Positions 45,723-57,110 of a DNA stretch of 64,000 bases are shown one piece after another. The position numbers and the translations under genes were made by a program. The DNA lies in contig CM070876.1 of the NCBI GenBank assembly GCA_036365515.1, positions 41,003,695 to 41,067,694 on the forward strand, written 5' to 3'. Origin of the DNA: Torymus aiolomorphi (lineage: Eukaryota > Arthropoda > Insecta > Hymenoptera > Torymidae). The notes under the pieces are model-generated. The model saw nothing but the letters and a program-made list of their open reading frames with translations, had not been told where the DNA came from and ran no database searches. Position 1 is the first letter of the stretch; each line of letters begins with the position of its first letter.

Positions 45723-45903
45723 TGAATATGAAATAAATTTGTTGTTTTATTTTTTACCATCTCTTACAACAAAATTTTGGTAGTAACCTTGGCCATTAGC
45801 TGCAATCAACATTTATCAACTATATGTAGCCTTTTCTCGGGTGATGAGCAAAGAAAATTTAAAAATTTTGCTCGCAGAAAAGTCAATAATGAACATAAAA
45901 TAA

Positions 45904-46537
45904 ATAAAAAAATTAACACATAATGAACTTTATACAAAAAATATTGTATATAAAGAAGTGTTGTATTTATACTTCAAATAAAACTATATAGTTTATTTTC
46001 ATGTAAATTGGTAAAATATGATTTTTTAGGAAAGAAAACTGAAAAATCGTTTTAAGATTATTCATAAATAATTTTGAAAGAAATGTTAAGAATATTCAAT
46101 AAAAGAATATTACAATATTTTTATTAATCATTTCTAAAGAAATATTAAGAACCCTGTTGAAACGGCCCTATAGAACCTTATAAAACCGCATAAAATATCT
46201 ACGATTTCAATCAGCCAAAAAAATTCCCATTAAATATTTTATCAGGTTATACGAGGTTCATCATATTTTATATGTATTAATGGGGAAATACAATATAGCA
46301 ATTTCTACAGTACAAACTTACATGGATTTATAAGGAAAATCTCATTAAAAAAGTATAGGTTTCTATAAGTAAATTAATTCATAAGGATAATATAGTATTT
46401 CCTACTAAAACATTTACAATAGTTATTAGTAAAATCCAATTTAACAAAAGAATACCAGCGTAAAAATATTATATGAGATTTAATAAGTTTTTACCATTTG
46501 AAATTGTATAACATTATATAACGAAGCCAAATTTGAA
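45904..46537. other. AT-rich interval downstream of the Helitron gene
   Basis: Expected to hold the Helitron 3' region, but no hairpin/CTRR end was found. No gene. Confidence 0.4.
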
Positions 46538-46774
46538 TTGTTGAAGACAGAAAATACTCTTCAAAAAGAACTAATAAAAAAGCTGCAAGAGAAAAATCAG
46601 CTTCTAAGTGATAAACTTGAGAATTCTAAGATTGATAACAGCTTTAGATCGTATGCTGAGACTGTAAATTTCACCAAACCACAGGCTAAACGTGTACCAA
46701 AAATAATAATTAAAAATAATGGTAAAAACAGAAATGAAAATGTTAACACTAAGAATGCGTCACAAATTGTATAA
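46538..46774 (+). CDS. Coiled-coil fragment, retroelement ORF1/gag-like
   Basis: 78 codons. A heptad-rich N-terminus (LQKELIKKLQEKNQLLSDKL) is followed by SYAETV and KRVPKIIIK. This order, coiled coil then SYA..V and a basic IIIK block, is seen in ORF1/gag proteins of insect retroelements. It is short and truncated at both ends, with no zinc knuckle left. The assignment is tentative. Confidence 0.4.
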   Translation: MLKTENTLQKELIKKLQEKNQLLSDKLENSKIDNSFRSYAETVNFTKPQAKRVPKIIIKNNGKNRNENVNTKNASQIV

Positions 46775-46789
46775 CTAAGGAAAAAACCA

Positions 46790-47453
46790 CGTCTATTAAG
46801 CTAGCACGGCCACTCTCCAACGCCCTCTCGAAAACTAGTTGTTAATTTGTTGCTAATTTGTTGCTAATTTGTTACGCTAATCCCGATTTTGTTGCTCCAG
46901 CCGTTTCTCAGTTATTCAGGCCCTGCTAGCTTAAGACTTAAGCTAGCACGGCCACAGTTATAACTTTTGAACGACAAAACATTTTTTGACGGGACAGGTG
47001 GCATAATTTGTTACTAATTTGTTGCTTCAATATAGGCTAGGTCCCAAATCTTAAAAATCAAAATGGCGCCTAGTGGCAGTACCCAGCCATCACCCGACTT
47101 ACGTAATTTTTTTAAATCATGAAAAATTCAACAAACTACTGTGGGATATTTTGTTGCTAATTTGTTGCTAATTTTTTACGCTAATCCCGCTTTCGTTGCT
47201 CCAATCGTTACCGAGTTATTCAGGCCCTGCTACCTTAAGACTTAAGCTAGCACGGCCACAGTTATAACTTTTGAACGACAAAACATTTTTTGACGGGACA
47301 GGTGGCATAATTTGTTGCTAATTTGTTGCTTCAATATAGGCTAGGTCCCAAATCTTAAAAATCAAAATGGCGCCTAGTGGCAGTACCCAGCCATCACCCG
47401 ACTTACGTAATTTTTTTAAATCTTGAAAAATTCAACAAACTACTGTGGGATAT
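46790..47453 (+). repeat. Tandem repeat, unit about 304 bp
   Basis: CTTAAGACTTAAGCTAGCAC at about 46930 and 47234 starts near-identical copies, with a partial third copy upstream. Each has TTTGTTGCTAATTTGTTGC and AAAATGGCGCCTAGTGGCAG. The Copia element is inserted in the last unit after GGGATAT. Confidence 0.8.
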
Positions 47454-47975
<522 letters not shown>

Positions 47976-47986
47976 CTCCCTCCCGG
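47976..47986 (-). promoter_or_regulatory. Polypurine tract of Copia
   Basis: CCGGGAGGGAG on the minus strand directly abuts the LTR start TGTTGAG. This is the expected plus-strand primer site of a Copia element. Confidence 0.7.
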
Positions 47987-48143
47987 GCACATTCAATCGT
48001 GTGGCTAATCTTATTGCTCGTTTAGTCGGTCCTTCATCTTTATCATCACCATCACCGTCCCTTTTTTCCCTTTTCATTGTGTATCTGTAACGTAAATTTG
48101 AATGTAAGTAATAAGATAATTATATGTTTAAAATCTGTCGAAT

Positions 48144-48702
48144 TCACTTATCATGTTCTGCGAACGACAAGGGTTTAGTTAATACATCCGCTATTTGTTC
48201 TTTAGACGCAATCCATTTTACGCATATAAACTGTCGCTCAACGCACTCTCTCACGTAATGTTCTTTTATGTCTGTCATATGTCGCAGCCTATTACCCTCA
48301 CTTTCTTCACATTTGTGTTAGCCGAAAGATTGTCGCACCACAATGTGATTGGCATAAACTCTCTGGAAAGCATATTTTTCAATGATGTATGTAGGGAGAT
48401 TAACTCTTGACTGCAGTCGCTCATTGATACATACTCGGCTTGACAGGTGGATAGAGCAACGTACCGTTGCTTTCGTGTCTTCCACGCGATCGCATCTCCA
48501 AAGAGTTTAATCACATAGCCACTAGTTGTCAGTGAACCTTTACAGTCGCCAAAACTTGCGTCAGAATAACCTTCGAATATGTCACTTTTTCCTAAGTATG
48601 TTAAGCCTATTGTTTGCGTACCCTTGAGATATCTGAACACTCGCTTCACGCCTTTCCAGTCATTTTCTGTGGGGTTTATCTGGTGTCTACTTAGTACATT
48701 AA
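48144..48702 (-). pseudogene. Copia RNase H domain and C-terminus
   Basis: It starts NVLSRHQINPTENDWKGVKR just after the foldback. The RNase H residues are YSDASFGD (Asp), STCQAEYVS (Glu) and LWCDNLSA (Asp). A frameshift near 48280 separates VRVIGCD from the C-terminal part (EHYVRECVERQF, KEQIADVLTKPLS) that ends at TGA 48144-48146. The order matches Copia polyproteins, in which RNase H removes the RNA strand during reverse transcription. Confidence 0.9.
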
Positions 48703-49382
48703 GGGGGCTAGACACCTTTTTTCTCTGAAATAAGAAGTCACATTTTAATACATAAATGTAAACTAATTATTTCATACTTTTTACATATAAAAGTGGGTAT
48801 ATTTACCTTACCTTAAAACTTTCTCCGATGGGCCTTTTATATGGTCCAGAACCATAGTCATCGATGAAACAAGTTTTTTCACTAACCGTAAGCTTTGAAA
48901 TTTTCTTGTGGATGGATTGACTCCAGATTTGAACTAAATTACTCCTGAATAGTATAATTCTCATATGAGTGTAGGGATTTTTGATCTAATGAGAAAAAAA
49001 AAATTGTGCTGTTTTTCAAGTTTTTTTTTTAATTTTTAAAAATTTTTTATATTTTTTCATAATTTTTCTGATGCAAAAATTTTTTCCGACATTTAATCTT
49101 AAATCCCTACACTCATATGAGAATTATACTATTCAGGAGTAATTTAGTTCAAATCTGGAGTCAATCCATCCACAGGAAAATTTCAAAGCTTACGGTTAGT
49201 GAAAAAACTTGTTTCATCGATGACTATGGTTCTGGACCATATAAAAGGCCCATCGGAGAAAGTTTTAAGGTAAGGTAAATATACCCACTATTATATGTAA
49301 AAAGTATGAAATAATTAGTTTACATTTATGTATTAAAATGTGACTTCTTATTTCAGAGAAAAAAGGTGTCTAGCCCCCTTAA
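48699..49382. mobile_element. TTAA foldback element in Copia
   Basis: TTAA at 48699-48702 and 49379-49382 bounds 676 bp that are one long inverted repeat (arms about 290 bp, AT-rich centre 49000-49060), ends GGGGGCTAGACACC. The Copia frame is continuous across it (AYAV before, NVLSR after), so insertion was precise. Each arm contains an 87-nt segment with consensus splice borders. A half copy lies at 27700-28039. Confidence 0.9.
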
Positions 49383-49698
49383 CTGCATATGCAATATCCG
49401 GTCTGCAAGTATTTGCCAAGTATAGAAGTGTACCTATAGCCTCGCGATAGGGTATATTTTCATAATTTTCAGTCGCTACCAGTCTATCAACTTTTTCGGT
49501 TTCTTCTCTTTCTCTTTGCTCTCGATTTGTGACTTGATTCGTCACCATTGGCGTTCGCTGAGGATACTCTTTTTCAAAGCCAAACATAGATAATATTTTC
49601 TGAATATACTTCTCTTGGCTGATCTTTAATTTTCCTTTTTCTCTATCTCTACTTATTTCTAAATTAAGGAATGATTTAGGTTCACCTATGTCAGTCAT
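49379..49698 (-). pseudogene. Copia RT, C-terminal part
   Basis: MTDIGEPKSFLNLEISRD, QEKYIQKILSMFGFEK and YREAIGTLLYLANTCRPDIAYAV form the connection between RT and RNase H of Copia. It is in a different frame from the upstream RT (overlap at 49695-49698), so a frameshift has occurred. It is cut by the foldback on its downstream side. Confidence 0.9.
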
Positions 49699-51865
49699 TT
49701 CGAACTTCCGCTGAGTTTTTGTTTGATTTCGTTCATTTTTCCTTTGCTGTTACTTGTCAGCAGTATATCATCCACATACAATACCAAAATCAAAAATTTA
49801 TTTCCTTCACGACAAGTGAATAGACATGGTTCGTTACTATCTGGTATTAGTCCAAATTTTCTCACTTCTTCGGTGAATTTATCGTTCCAGAACTTCGGAC
49901 TTACTTTGAGGCCATACAAGGCCTTTTCCAATTTGTATATTTTCTGTCGCTTCAATTCTGTCGCACATTCGATTCCATCAGGAATTTCCATGTAAACTGG
50001 AACATTTAATTTACCATTTAAAAATGCTGTTTTAACGTCCATTTGACAGAGTTCTAAATCATATTTATTTGCTAGCGCAAATAATGTCCGAATCAAAGGT
50101 AAACGAGAAACAGGTGCATATATCTCCTGTAAATCATATTCGTTTTTGTCCTTAAATCCACGAATAACTAGACGAGCTTTATATTTGAGATTTCCCTGAG
50201 AATCAGTCTTTTTCTTCAGTACCCATCTGGAATCAATGATGTTTGGTCGTTTGCCGTCGCTAGGTACTTCGTTTCTGTCGATTAACTTCCAAACTTGATT
50301 TCTGTACATTGATTCAATCTCGGTTTTGATAGCTTCAGTCCATTCGAGTTTATCAGCCGTTTTCATTGCTTCGTAGTAATTTTTAGGGTCTCCATTTACT
50401 GTTCTCAACAATGAGTATATTGTTTTCTCAGTCGCTTCCTCTTCTGAAGATTCTTTTATCTTTCTCGGTCGACCACGACCTCTTTTGGTTTCTCCCTCCG
50501 TTTCGATTGTCGGGGTTTCATCTTCGAATTCAACGAACCAAGTGTTTGTATTTATTTCCGAGTTTACTGTCTCCCAGTCGCTTATCTCTGTCTTTTTATA
50601 TTTGTTTCCAAAAACAAGTTTTTCGTTAAAATACACGTTATGACTTTCATAAATTTTTCCTTCTTCTGGTTTCAGTAGTAGATAGCCCGCCTCTTTATAT
50701 CCTACCAATATACCTCTTCGTCCAATAAATCTGAATTTCGGACCTACTTTTCTTTGCACTTTCATGTATGCAGGACAACCAAAACGTTTGAGTTGAGTTA
50801 TGTCTACTTTGTGGTTTGGCTTGAAAATATGTATAGGCGACTCCATGTTATTTGATGCATGTGGCGTCCTGTTATAAACATATACGGCTGCTCCCAAGGC
50901 TAGATCCCACATATTTTCTGGAAGTCCAGAGTCATACATTAACGCTCGCACTTTTCTCTGGATCGTCTGATTAAATCTCTCCGAGACGCCATTGTGTTGT
51001 GGCGTGTCAGGACATGCTAATTGCAATTCAGCATCCAATTTCTTTAATACCTTTGTCGTATAACCACCTGTAAATTCTGTCCCTTGGTCGCTTCGCAGAT
51101 AACAAACCTTCGCATCGCTCCCTAGTAAATTTCGAGTACTCCTTACAAACGATTCAAAACAATGCCCTGTCTCATCTTTTGTTTTCATCGGATAGGCCAT
51201 AGCTAAACGGGAAAAATCATCTATAAATACCGAAATGTATTTATATTTCTTGGGGTATGTAGCCGGATTTATTATACCCATAACGTCCGCGTGTATGATT
51301 TGTAAAGGTTCGGTCGCTCTCTGTCGCACGGTTTTAAACGGTAGTGTTTTTATCTTGGATATCATGCATATTTCGCAGTTTTTAATTGAATCATCAAAAA
51401 CTGTTTTCTTTAGATCTTTAATTTCTGTCAGTCTCTTTTGTAATTCCTTAAGGTATTTTATCGAAGCATGTCCCATGCGAACATGCCAAAGCATCGCCTG
51501 GCTATTGACTTGTAAATCGTTTCGTTTTTCTATTAATTTTACATCGCACGTAGATGTATTTCTTTCCGTCGTTTCATTTACATCATTTAGATTTCGGTCT
51601 CTTATAGTACTTATGAAATCGAAACATGATTTGTCACATGATTCTTCGTCTCCGTTTTCACTCATAATTTCATTTTCGATCGCTTCCACTGTTTCAGTCG
51701 CTTTATTTTCATTTTCTTTCAACTTGTTTCTCGTAGTTACAAAAGCTATTATTTTATTTTCATTTGAATTACAGTCAATATTTTCTCTGTTGATTTCGAA
51801 TTCAATTAGCCAATAGGGTTTCTCATAAATACCTGACAGAAAGCATTCTTTTGAGATAGGGTCAT
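49695..51865 (-). pseudogene. Copia integrase and reverse transcriptase
   Basis: Long open frame, 675 codons from 51722, continuing upstream to the DNA-transposon insertion (YDPISKECFLSGIYEKPYWL). The integrase shows the HHCC finger (LWHVRMGH, CEIC) and the DDE residues IIHADVMG, LRSDQGTEF and NGVSERFNQT. The RT shows WVLKKKTDSQG, QMDVKTAFLNG (Asp) and LYVDDILLTS (both Asp). The GRGRPRK linker lies between. All catalytic residues are present. Defects are the frameshift at the end (LSGSSK stop) and insertions elsewhere. Confidence 0.95.
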
Positions 51866-52881
51866 ATATGGGAGCGTCCAGCAGAAACGGGCCACCGAGC
51901 GCGCGCGGTGCCTTTTTTCACGTAAAAGGCGCTCTGTTTAACTCGCTCATAATCGTATGCTGCGTCTTTGAAAAAAAAACCAAGGACCTATATCGATAGA
52001 TTTTTTTCTGCTCTTTCCAATTGCGCCATTGTTTTTATTGCGAAACGCGTTCTTCCGGACGAAAACTCGAGTTGAATATTGAAAGCCATTTTTCTCAAAG
52101 TATATCATGTTTTTTTCAAAATAAACTACACCATTGGAAAGTACAACTTTTAAGCTTCAAAACCCTATCTTGGAGAAGTTGGAGAAATAAAGGGTTTAAA
52201 AGTAACAACATGAAAAAGACAGCGCCGAGGGTCCGCGCGAGCCCCTCGCGCCCATGCGTACGGCACGTTTAAGTGCACGCTCTATTCAATTCGCTAATAA
52301 TCGTGTACCAAGTCTCTGAAAAAAGAACTAAGGACATATATCGATAGATTTTTTCCTGCTCTTTCCAATGGTGCTATTATTTTTATTCCGAAATGCTTCC
52401 TTCTAGTTGAAAATTCCATTTGAATGTTTAAACTCTATTTTTTCAATAAAATATCAGTCTTTTCTTCAAAATGAATTATATTCTTCAAAAGTACAAGTCT
52501 TAAACTATAAAATATTATATTTTTAAGTTGAAACATGAAAAGTTCAAAAATAGTAAGATCGAAAAGACAGCGGCTGCCCGAACTTTTTACGCTATGCTCC
52601 AGGGCGGATTAATACACGCGATGTGCTATTTCGCCCTTTCTTTTTTGTAAATATAAAATGTTTTGTAACTTACAATGCCAATGCGTGGACATAATTTTGT
52701 GGATCTAGTTGTAACAGTTAGTATAATATTACAATGAACTTTGTTCATTTATATAACAAAATTTGAAAAACATAATATATTAAACATAAAAATATCCATG
52801 AACGCACTGAAAGCAGTGAAACAGAAATTTAAAATAACCTTATAGATTGTTTAATCTGGTATAACAATATTACCTTTTCCT

Positions 52882-53794
52882 TTAAATTCTAATTTTTTTA
52901 CATTTTTTTGATTTTATAAGAATTGTCCTATTTGCGACATCCGCTTCTTTCTTTGTTTGAGTTTTAAGTACTTTTTCTTTTTTGATCGGTGGATATAATT
53001 GAGAATCTTCTGACACTGAAAATCTTTTAAGTTCTAACTTTTTGGCATCATTTAATAATTTAATATAATGAAACAATTGAGTTCCAGGTATTGTCTTAGC
53101 TGAGGCTAGCCTGTTTTGTAGCTTTTCTGTAGCCTTTAACGGGATTCCATAGTCCTACCATTACCGACCGAGCAATTCACACAGTTTCAAGCTGATTAAA
53201 AATAAAATACGTCGAATCACAAAAAATCAAGAGAACACTCTTCTGTATTTTTTAACGTTCTATCATCCAGTCAAAGTTTGGAGTTGAAATATCAAGCCGT
53301 TTTTTCAAAAACTTTGAACGAAATTAAATTTCGCTTTGTTCAAAGTTTTTGCAAAAATGACTTGATATTTCGACTCCAAACTTTGACTGGATGATAGAAC
53401 GTTAAAAAATACAGAAGAGTGTTCTCTTGATTTTTTGTGATTCGACGTATTTTATTTTTAATCAGCTTGAAACTGTGTGAATTGCTCGGTCGGTAATGGT
53501 ACGAGTATGGCACCCCCTTAAGTAATCGTCTTTTGATGAAAAAAAGCACTCAATATTTTTGAAATACTCAGTTGCCCATTTGTATAAATCTTGGGGCGTC
53601 AATATATAATTGTCGGATACTTTCCGTAAACTTTCTCGTCTGGCATTGCTTTTCACGGAAGCACCTATTCCATCACATGCATTTTTTCCGTGGGCTGTTG
53701 CATGAAAATGCCACTCAGCATCAACAGCAAAATGACTTGGTACACGATTATTAGCGAATTGAATAGAGCGTGCACTTAAACGTGCCGTACGCAC
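52882..53794 (-). pseudogene. Conserved element protein fragment (AHGKNACDGIG family)
   Basis: Minus strand. 53794-53505 reads FAVDAEWHFHATAHGKNACD, then GIGASVK..RRESL and ILTPQDLYKWATEYF. After the nested MITE the frame resumes LQNRLASAKTIPGTQLFHYI (about 53130-53050) and ends at 52882. The H.HGK.ACDGIG...K and ILTP..L blocks, followed by IPGT..FH, recur in proteins of repetitive arthropod sequences as I remember them; function unknown. The N-terminal part is missing and the gene start overlaps the TIR. The context suggests a transposase or element accessory protein. Confidence 0.5.
53156..53501. mobile_element. TA-flanked palindromic MITE, nested
   Basis: TA, then CCATTACCGACCGAGC (53158) and the mirror GCTCGGTCGGTAATGG ending 53499, then TA. 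The 342 bp are almost one palindrome, centred on AAATTAAATTT. TA duplication suggests a Tc1/mariner-type MITE. It splits the AHGKNACDGIG-family gene. Confidence 0.85.
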
Positions 53795-54192
53795 GGACGC
53801 GAGGGGCTCGCGCGGACCCTCGGCGCTGTCTTTTTCATGTTGTTACTTTTAAACTCTTTATTTCTCCAACTTCTCCAAGATAGGGTTTTGAAGCTTAAGA
53901 GTTGTACTTTCCAATGGTGTAGTTTATTTTGAAAAAAAAAAAAAAAAACATGATATACTTTGAGAAAAATGACTTTCAATATTCAACTCGAGTTTTCGTC
54001 CGGAAGAAAGCGTTTCGCAATAAAAACAATGGCACCATTGGAAAGAACAGGAAAAAATCTATCGATATAGGTCCTTGGTTTTTTTTTCAAAGACGCAGCA
54101 TACGATTATGAACGAGTTAAACAGAGCGCCTTTTACGCGAAAAAAGGCACCGCGCGCGCTCGGCGGCCCGTTTCTGCTGGACGCTCCCATAT

Positions 54193-54780
54193 GTCAATTT
54201 GTTTATTATCAAGGTATACGCTTAATCCAAAGTCGGGGAATTTTCGCAGTGACAACAGGTTCTCTGACAGGTTCTCGGCGTAAATAACGTTATCAAGTTT
54301 CAACCGCTTGTTGTTATTCATGCATACTTCGACTGTACCTACTCCCTCCGATTTTAAGTTCGCATTTTCACTCTTATTTGCACATATTATCTCGTCCTTT
54401 TGTTCTTTGTAATTTTTGAATATCAATTTTGAATTAGTCAAATGTTCTGTCGCTCCGGTGTCTATTAGGAATCGAGATAATAAGGCATTTTCCTTTTCAA
54501 ACTGATGTTCCGCAATTCTATCGGTTACAAATAATGTTTTTACATCTTGTTTTACGGTCGAATACTTACTTCCATCTTGATCAGTCGCTGTTTTCTTATC
54601 TTTCTCGGTCTTCTCGCCACCTCTTCCTCTGCCTCTCCAAGTTTGACGGCCTCTCTTCGTACCTCTTCCTTCTTGCCTAGGTCTTTTAGATCCACTTTGT
54701 TCTTCAGTTCGTTCGCTTTTCCGCTTAAATCCCCGAGACTGAACCCGACCTACTCTTCCGCCGCGATTATACGGTCTATA
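54193..54780 (-). pseudogene. Copia protease region and linker
   Basis: RFLIDTGATEHLTNSKLIF holds the aspartic-protease DTG active site. GTVEVCMNNNKRLKLDNVIY and NLLSLRKF are the usual flanking blocks. Upstream is an Arg/Gly-rich basic stretch (RGRGRGG). The downstream end is cut by the DNA transposon after YLDNKQIDI. The protease processes the Gag-Pol polyprotein in active copies. Confidence 0.9.
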
Positions 54781-55287
54781 TCGTGTATTTGCATACCTTG
54801 AATATTCCTGTCACTGATCCTTCAGTCGCTGCTGTCGCTGGGGGCAGTTGGCGGCGATGTGATCACAGAACTGCTTACACTCGAAGCATTGCCTCAGTCC
54901 TGTGCCCTGTCTTGGACAATTCTTTGACATGTGTCCAAAGCCGTCGCATTCATAACAGCTTACTTTCTCTATGGTGCTTAAGTTTGCAGATTTAGTTTCT
55001 GTCGCTGATGCCGTCGCTGTTTGGAGTTTAATGCTCTCTACCTGCATAATATATAATTTTAGATTATCATATGTTAATTGTCTGCCTGTCATGTTTTTAT
55101 TTATAAAATCTATATTTAAGATTTGTGGCACCGAGCCCACAACGGCACCATAAAAGGCGTCCTTTTTCTCTATTTCCGATAAAACAAGGACATCAGATAA
55201 ATTGTTATACGACCTAATTATTTCCTCAAATCTATCTATGAATATGCTCGCTTTTTCCTTTGATGGATTATATTTTAAACCATAAAG
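54781..55287 (-). pseudogene. Copia Gag C-terminal part with CCHC zinc knuckle
   Basis: GLKYNPSKEKASIFIDRFEE and VGSVPQILNIDFINKNMTGR lead to CYECDGFGHMSKNCP (CX2CX4HX4C) and a second, diverged knuckle CFECKQFCDHIAANC. An in-frame TAG at its start (LRR stop LYGLK) and a TGA after RLKDQ interrupt the frame. Nucleocapsid knuckles bind the RNA genome. Confidence 0.85.
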
Positions 55288-56316
55288 CTATCTACGCAAC
55301 GTCATAGACGTAACGTTTGTTTCATTTACTTTAATCTCTTTAATTCGTTCGAGTAATTTTTTAGGCTCCTGAATTTCTACAATTCTAGCATGATATCTCT
55401 CGTCTAATCGATTAATAATTATGTCTCGAACTCTGAATTTATGTTTATTTTTAATTTCTATCTCAAGATCTACCGTCGCTTCGGATTCCGATTCAGAGTC
55501 AATTACATACAACAGATCCAAAGTTCTCAATTCTGATTTTAAAAAGTCCATGAAATGCTCATATTTGGTTTTCTCAGTCAATTTATATGTCCGTCGCATA
55601 TTTGGATCCTTTGTATTAAATTCAGCTCGAATCGTATTTCTTAATTCGCGCGATACATCGGTCGAAGTACTGTCGCTTTTAGTCGCGTTCAAATTTAACT
55701 TCTTTATTTCATGTTTTACGATGTTAGAGATGTCATTTAAATTAATTTTATTCGGTTCGGGAACTATAGCTGTAGAATTAAGAAAATCCGCTCTGTCAAA
55801 TCCATCATTTTTGTCTGTCGTTTTATCAGATGGTTTTCTAACCTTAGTTTCGGCCGTTAATAAACGTTGTTCCATTTGGCACAGTCGCTGTTCTCTCGCT
55901 TCGTTATCGTTGACCAGAATGTTCATCTTGTTGCTCAACTCGACCATGTAAGTTGAGATACTCTGGAGTTTACTCGGTTTACCTCTCAGAATTTCGCTCT
56001 CTGCTTTTTCTCCTGTCGCTCCGCTCTCATGTGTCGGTCGCTGTTCTCTGCCATCACTCGCTTGTACACCGTCGCTCGCTATTATTTTCTCCTCTGCTTG
56101 TATATCATCGCCTGCTGTCGCCTTCGGTACCGAACTCGCCCCGTTCGCTTCAGTCGCATTTTCGTTTTCTCCGTCGATTCTATCAGTCGCTGTCTCATCA
56201 TTCTGAGAAGTCAGCCTCCTTCTACAAAACGGCATTAATACGTCCCGTCCTTCGGCCTCCGCTACGTTCACTGCTTCCCGTAGAATCCGTTCTTCATCCG
56301 CCGTGACAAACGTCAT
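55288..56316 (-). pseudogene. Copia Gag N-terminal part
   Basis: Best start ATG 56316 (MTFVTADEERILREAV); the frame is open 16 codons further upstream. A highly acidic, Ala/Thr/Glu-rich N-terminal third is followed by a coiled-coil-like stretch (ELSNKMNILVNDNEAREQRL) and a capsid-like region (YKLTEKTKYEHFMDFLKSEL). It ends at a nonsense TAG that cuts it from the zinc-knuckle part. Gag is about 340 codons to this point. Confidence 0.75.
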
Positions 56317-57110
56317 TGCTAGAATAGAAATTCTTAATAAACAAACTGTGCCGAACACGAGCACTACGAGTTTATAAAATTTCTAATGAAAGGTGACCAT
56401 TTCTAAAAAGGTTCAATTTTGTAATAAAATCTGTGAATGACCAAACTGTGCTGAACACAAGCACTACGAGTTCACACAAGATTTTTTAACCAATTTTATT
56501 TGTCAATTTGTAGATCTCGACTTAAGCATCAATTTCACATACCTAATTCATGTGTCTGTCCGGTTTCAGACAAGAAAAGGATTTTGTTGTCCAACACCGT
56601 AACCGTTACATTCTTGTCCGGGTACAACTCCGGGAATCCAAATATTACTTCCTGCGTGAGCAGGAACAGTTCGAGATTACTCTCATCTACGTAGATTAAA
56701 AAAAGATTACCAATCCCATATGCATATTTTATTCAGTTTACGTTCGTTCGGTATTCGATTCTGTCGCTATATTAGGTTAAAGAAAATTCCAGTTTGTCTT
56801 TCGGTTTATTGCATGCTCGAATTCTCCGAAAAGCTTTGCCGCCGCGCGCGCTCCGCGAGAGCAGCAGGCTCACGTTCCGTTTCTCTCCCTCTGCCCGTTC
56901 GCAATTCCTTTCCGTCGCTATCTGTCGCTATATTAGTCGCGCCTCGGTCTGTTTCCCCTTACGCGATAGCAAAACGTGAGCTTCGTCTCTCCTTCCCCTT
57001 ACGCGCCTTGATGCGGGAGACTGATCGGCACCGCTCTTCCTTTCTTTCGCGCCGCCATGTTGGCTGCCTCGTGCTCACCAGCGTTCTCATAAAAAGCAGT
57101 CGCCCGGCGC
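56317..57110 (-). other. Copia leader region; 5' LTR not found
   Basis: Upstream of gag. AACTGTG.CGAACACGAGCAC is duplicated (56346 and 56449). The part 56820-57110 is GC-rich. The word GCGAC (minus strand), frequent in the Copia genes, is also present five times here. I see no copy of the 3' LTR, so the element may be 5'-truncated or rearranged. Confidence 0.5.

Larger units (their letters stand above)
42049..45828. mobile_element. Penelope-like element E with 12-bp target duplication
   Basis: CAACTATATGTA occurs at 42049-42060 and 45817-45828, within the Helitron gene. Between them the 3756-bp element has inverted termini of about 570 bp (42091-42690 and 45230-45816). A tail of about 30 bp (42061-42090) lies on the left only. 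Minus-strand PLE coding sequence is interrupted by an LTR-like insertion of about 1.44 kb. Confidence 0.9.
40410..45903 (+). pseudogene. Helitron Rep/helicase, interrupted by a MITE and PLE E
   Basis: Segments 40410-41596, 41808-42060 and 45817-45903 form one decayed gene. The first shows the Helitron N-terminal domain (YPLLYPHGGFGW, ALHFYSYKLSIRDEF, VVDAWVK) and then PIF1-helicase blocks (NLLHNGRTVHKIFKLSL; RACEAVDRMLKDI; GKVIMVSGDSRQTLPV). The later segments give NVNQGLCSDTRFIVKDL, FPVRLAYAMTINKAQG and, beyond PLE E, QLYVAFSRVMSKENLKILL before TAA. Several stops and frameshifts are spread along it, and the Rep HUH part and the ATPase P-loop are missing. Both insertions left exact target duplications, so the frame can be followed across them. 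Confidence 0.8.
51866..54192. mobile_element. 2.3 kb DNA transposon with long TIRs and ATAT duplication, in Copia
   Basis: GGGAGCGTCCAGCAGAAACG opens the element at 51870 and its complement closes it at 54188. The inverted repeats are about 440 bp (51870-52306 and 53736-54188). ATAT flanks it (51866-51869, 54189-54192), and the Copia frame DIYDP is interrupted exactly there. A diverged direct copy of the inner arm follows the left TIR (52316-52560). It contains the remains of a transposase-like gene on the minus strand and a nested TA MITE. I could not assign it to a superfamily. Confidence 0.85.

Noticed and set aside
49723..51816. Plus-strand frames opposite the Copia pol gene
   Set aside because: Antisense shadows of the integrase/RT frame.
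55421..56306. Plus-strand frames opposite Copia gag
   Set aside because: Antisense shadows; no motifs.
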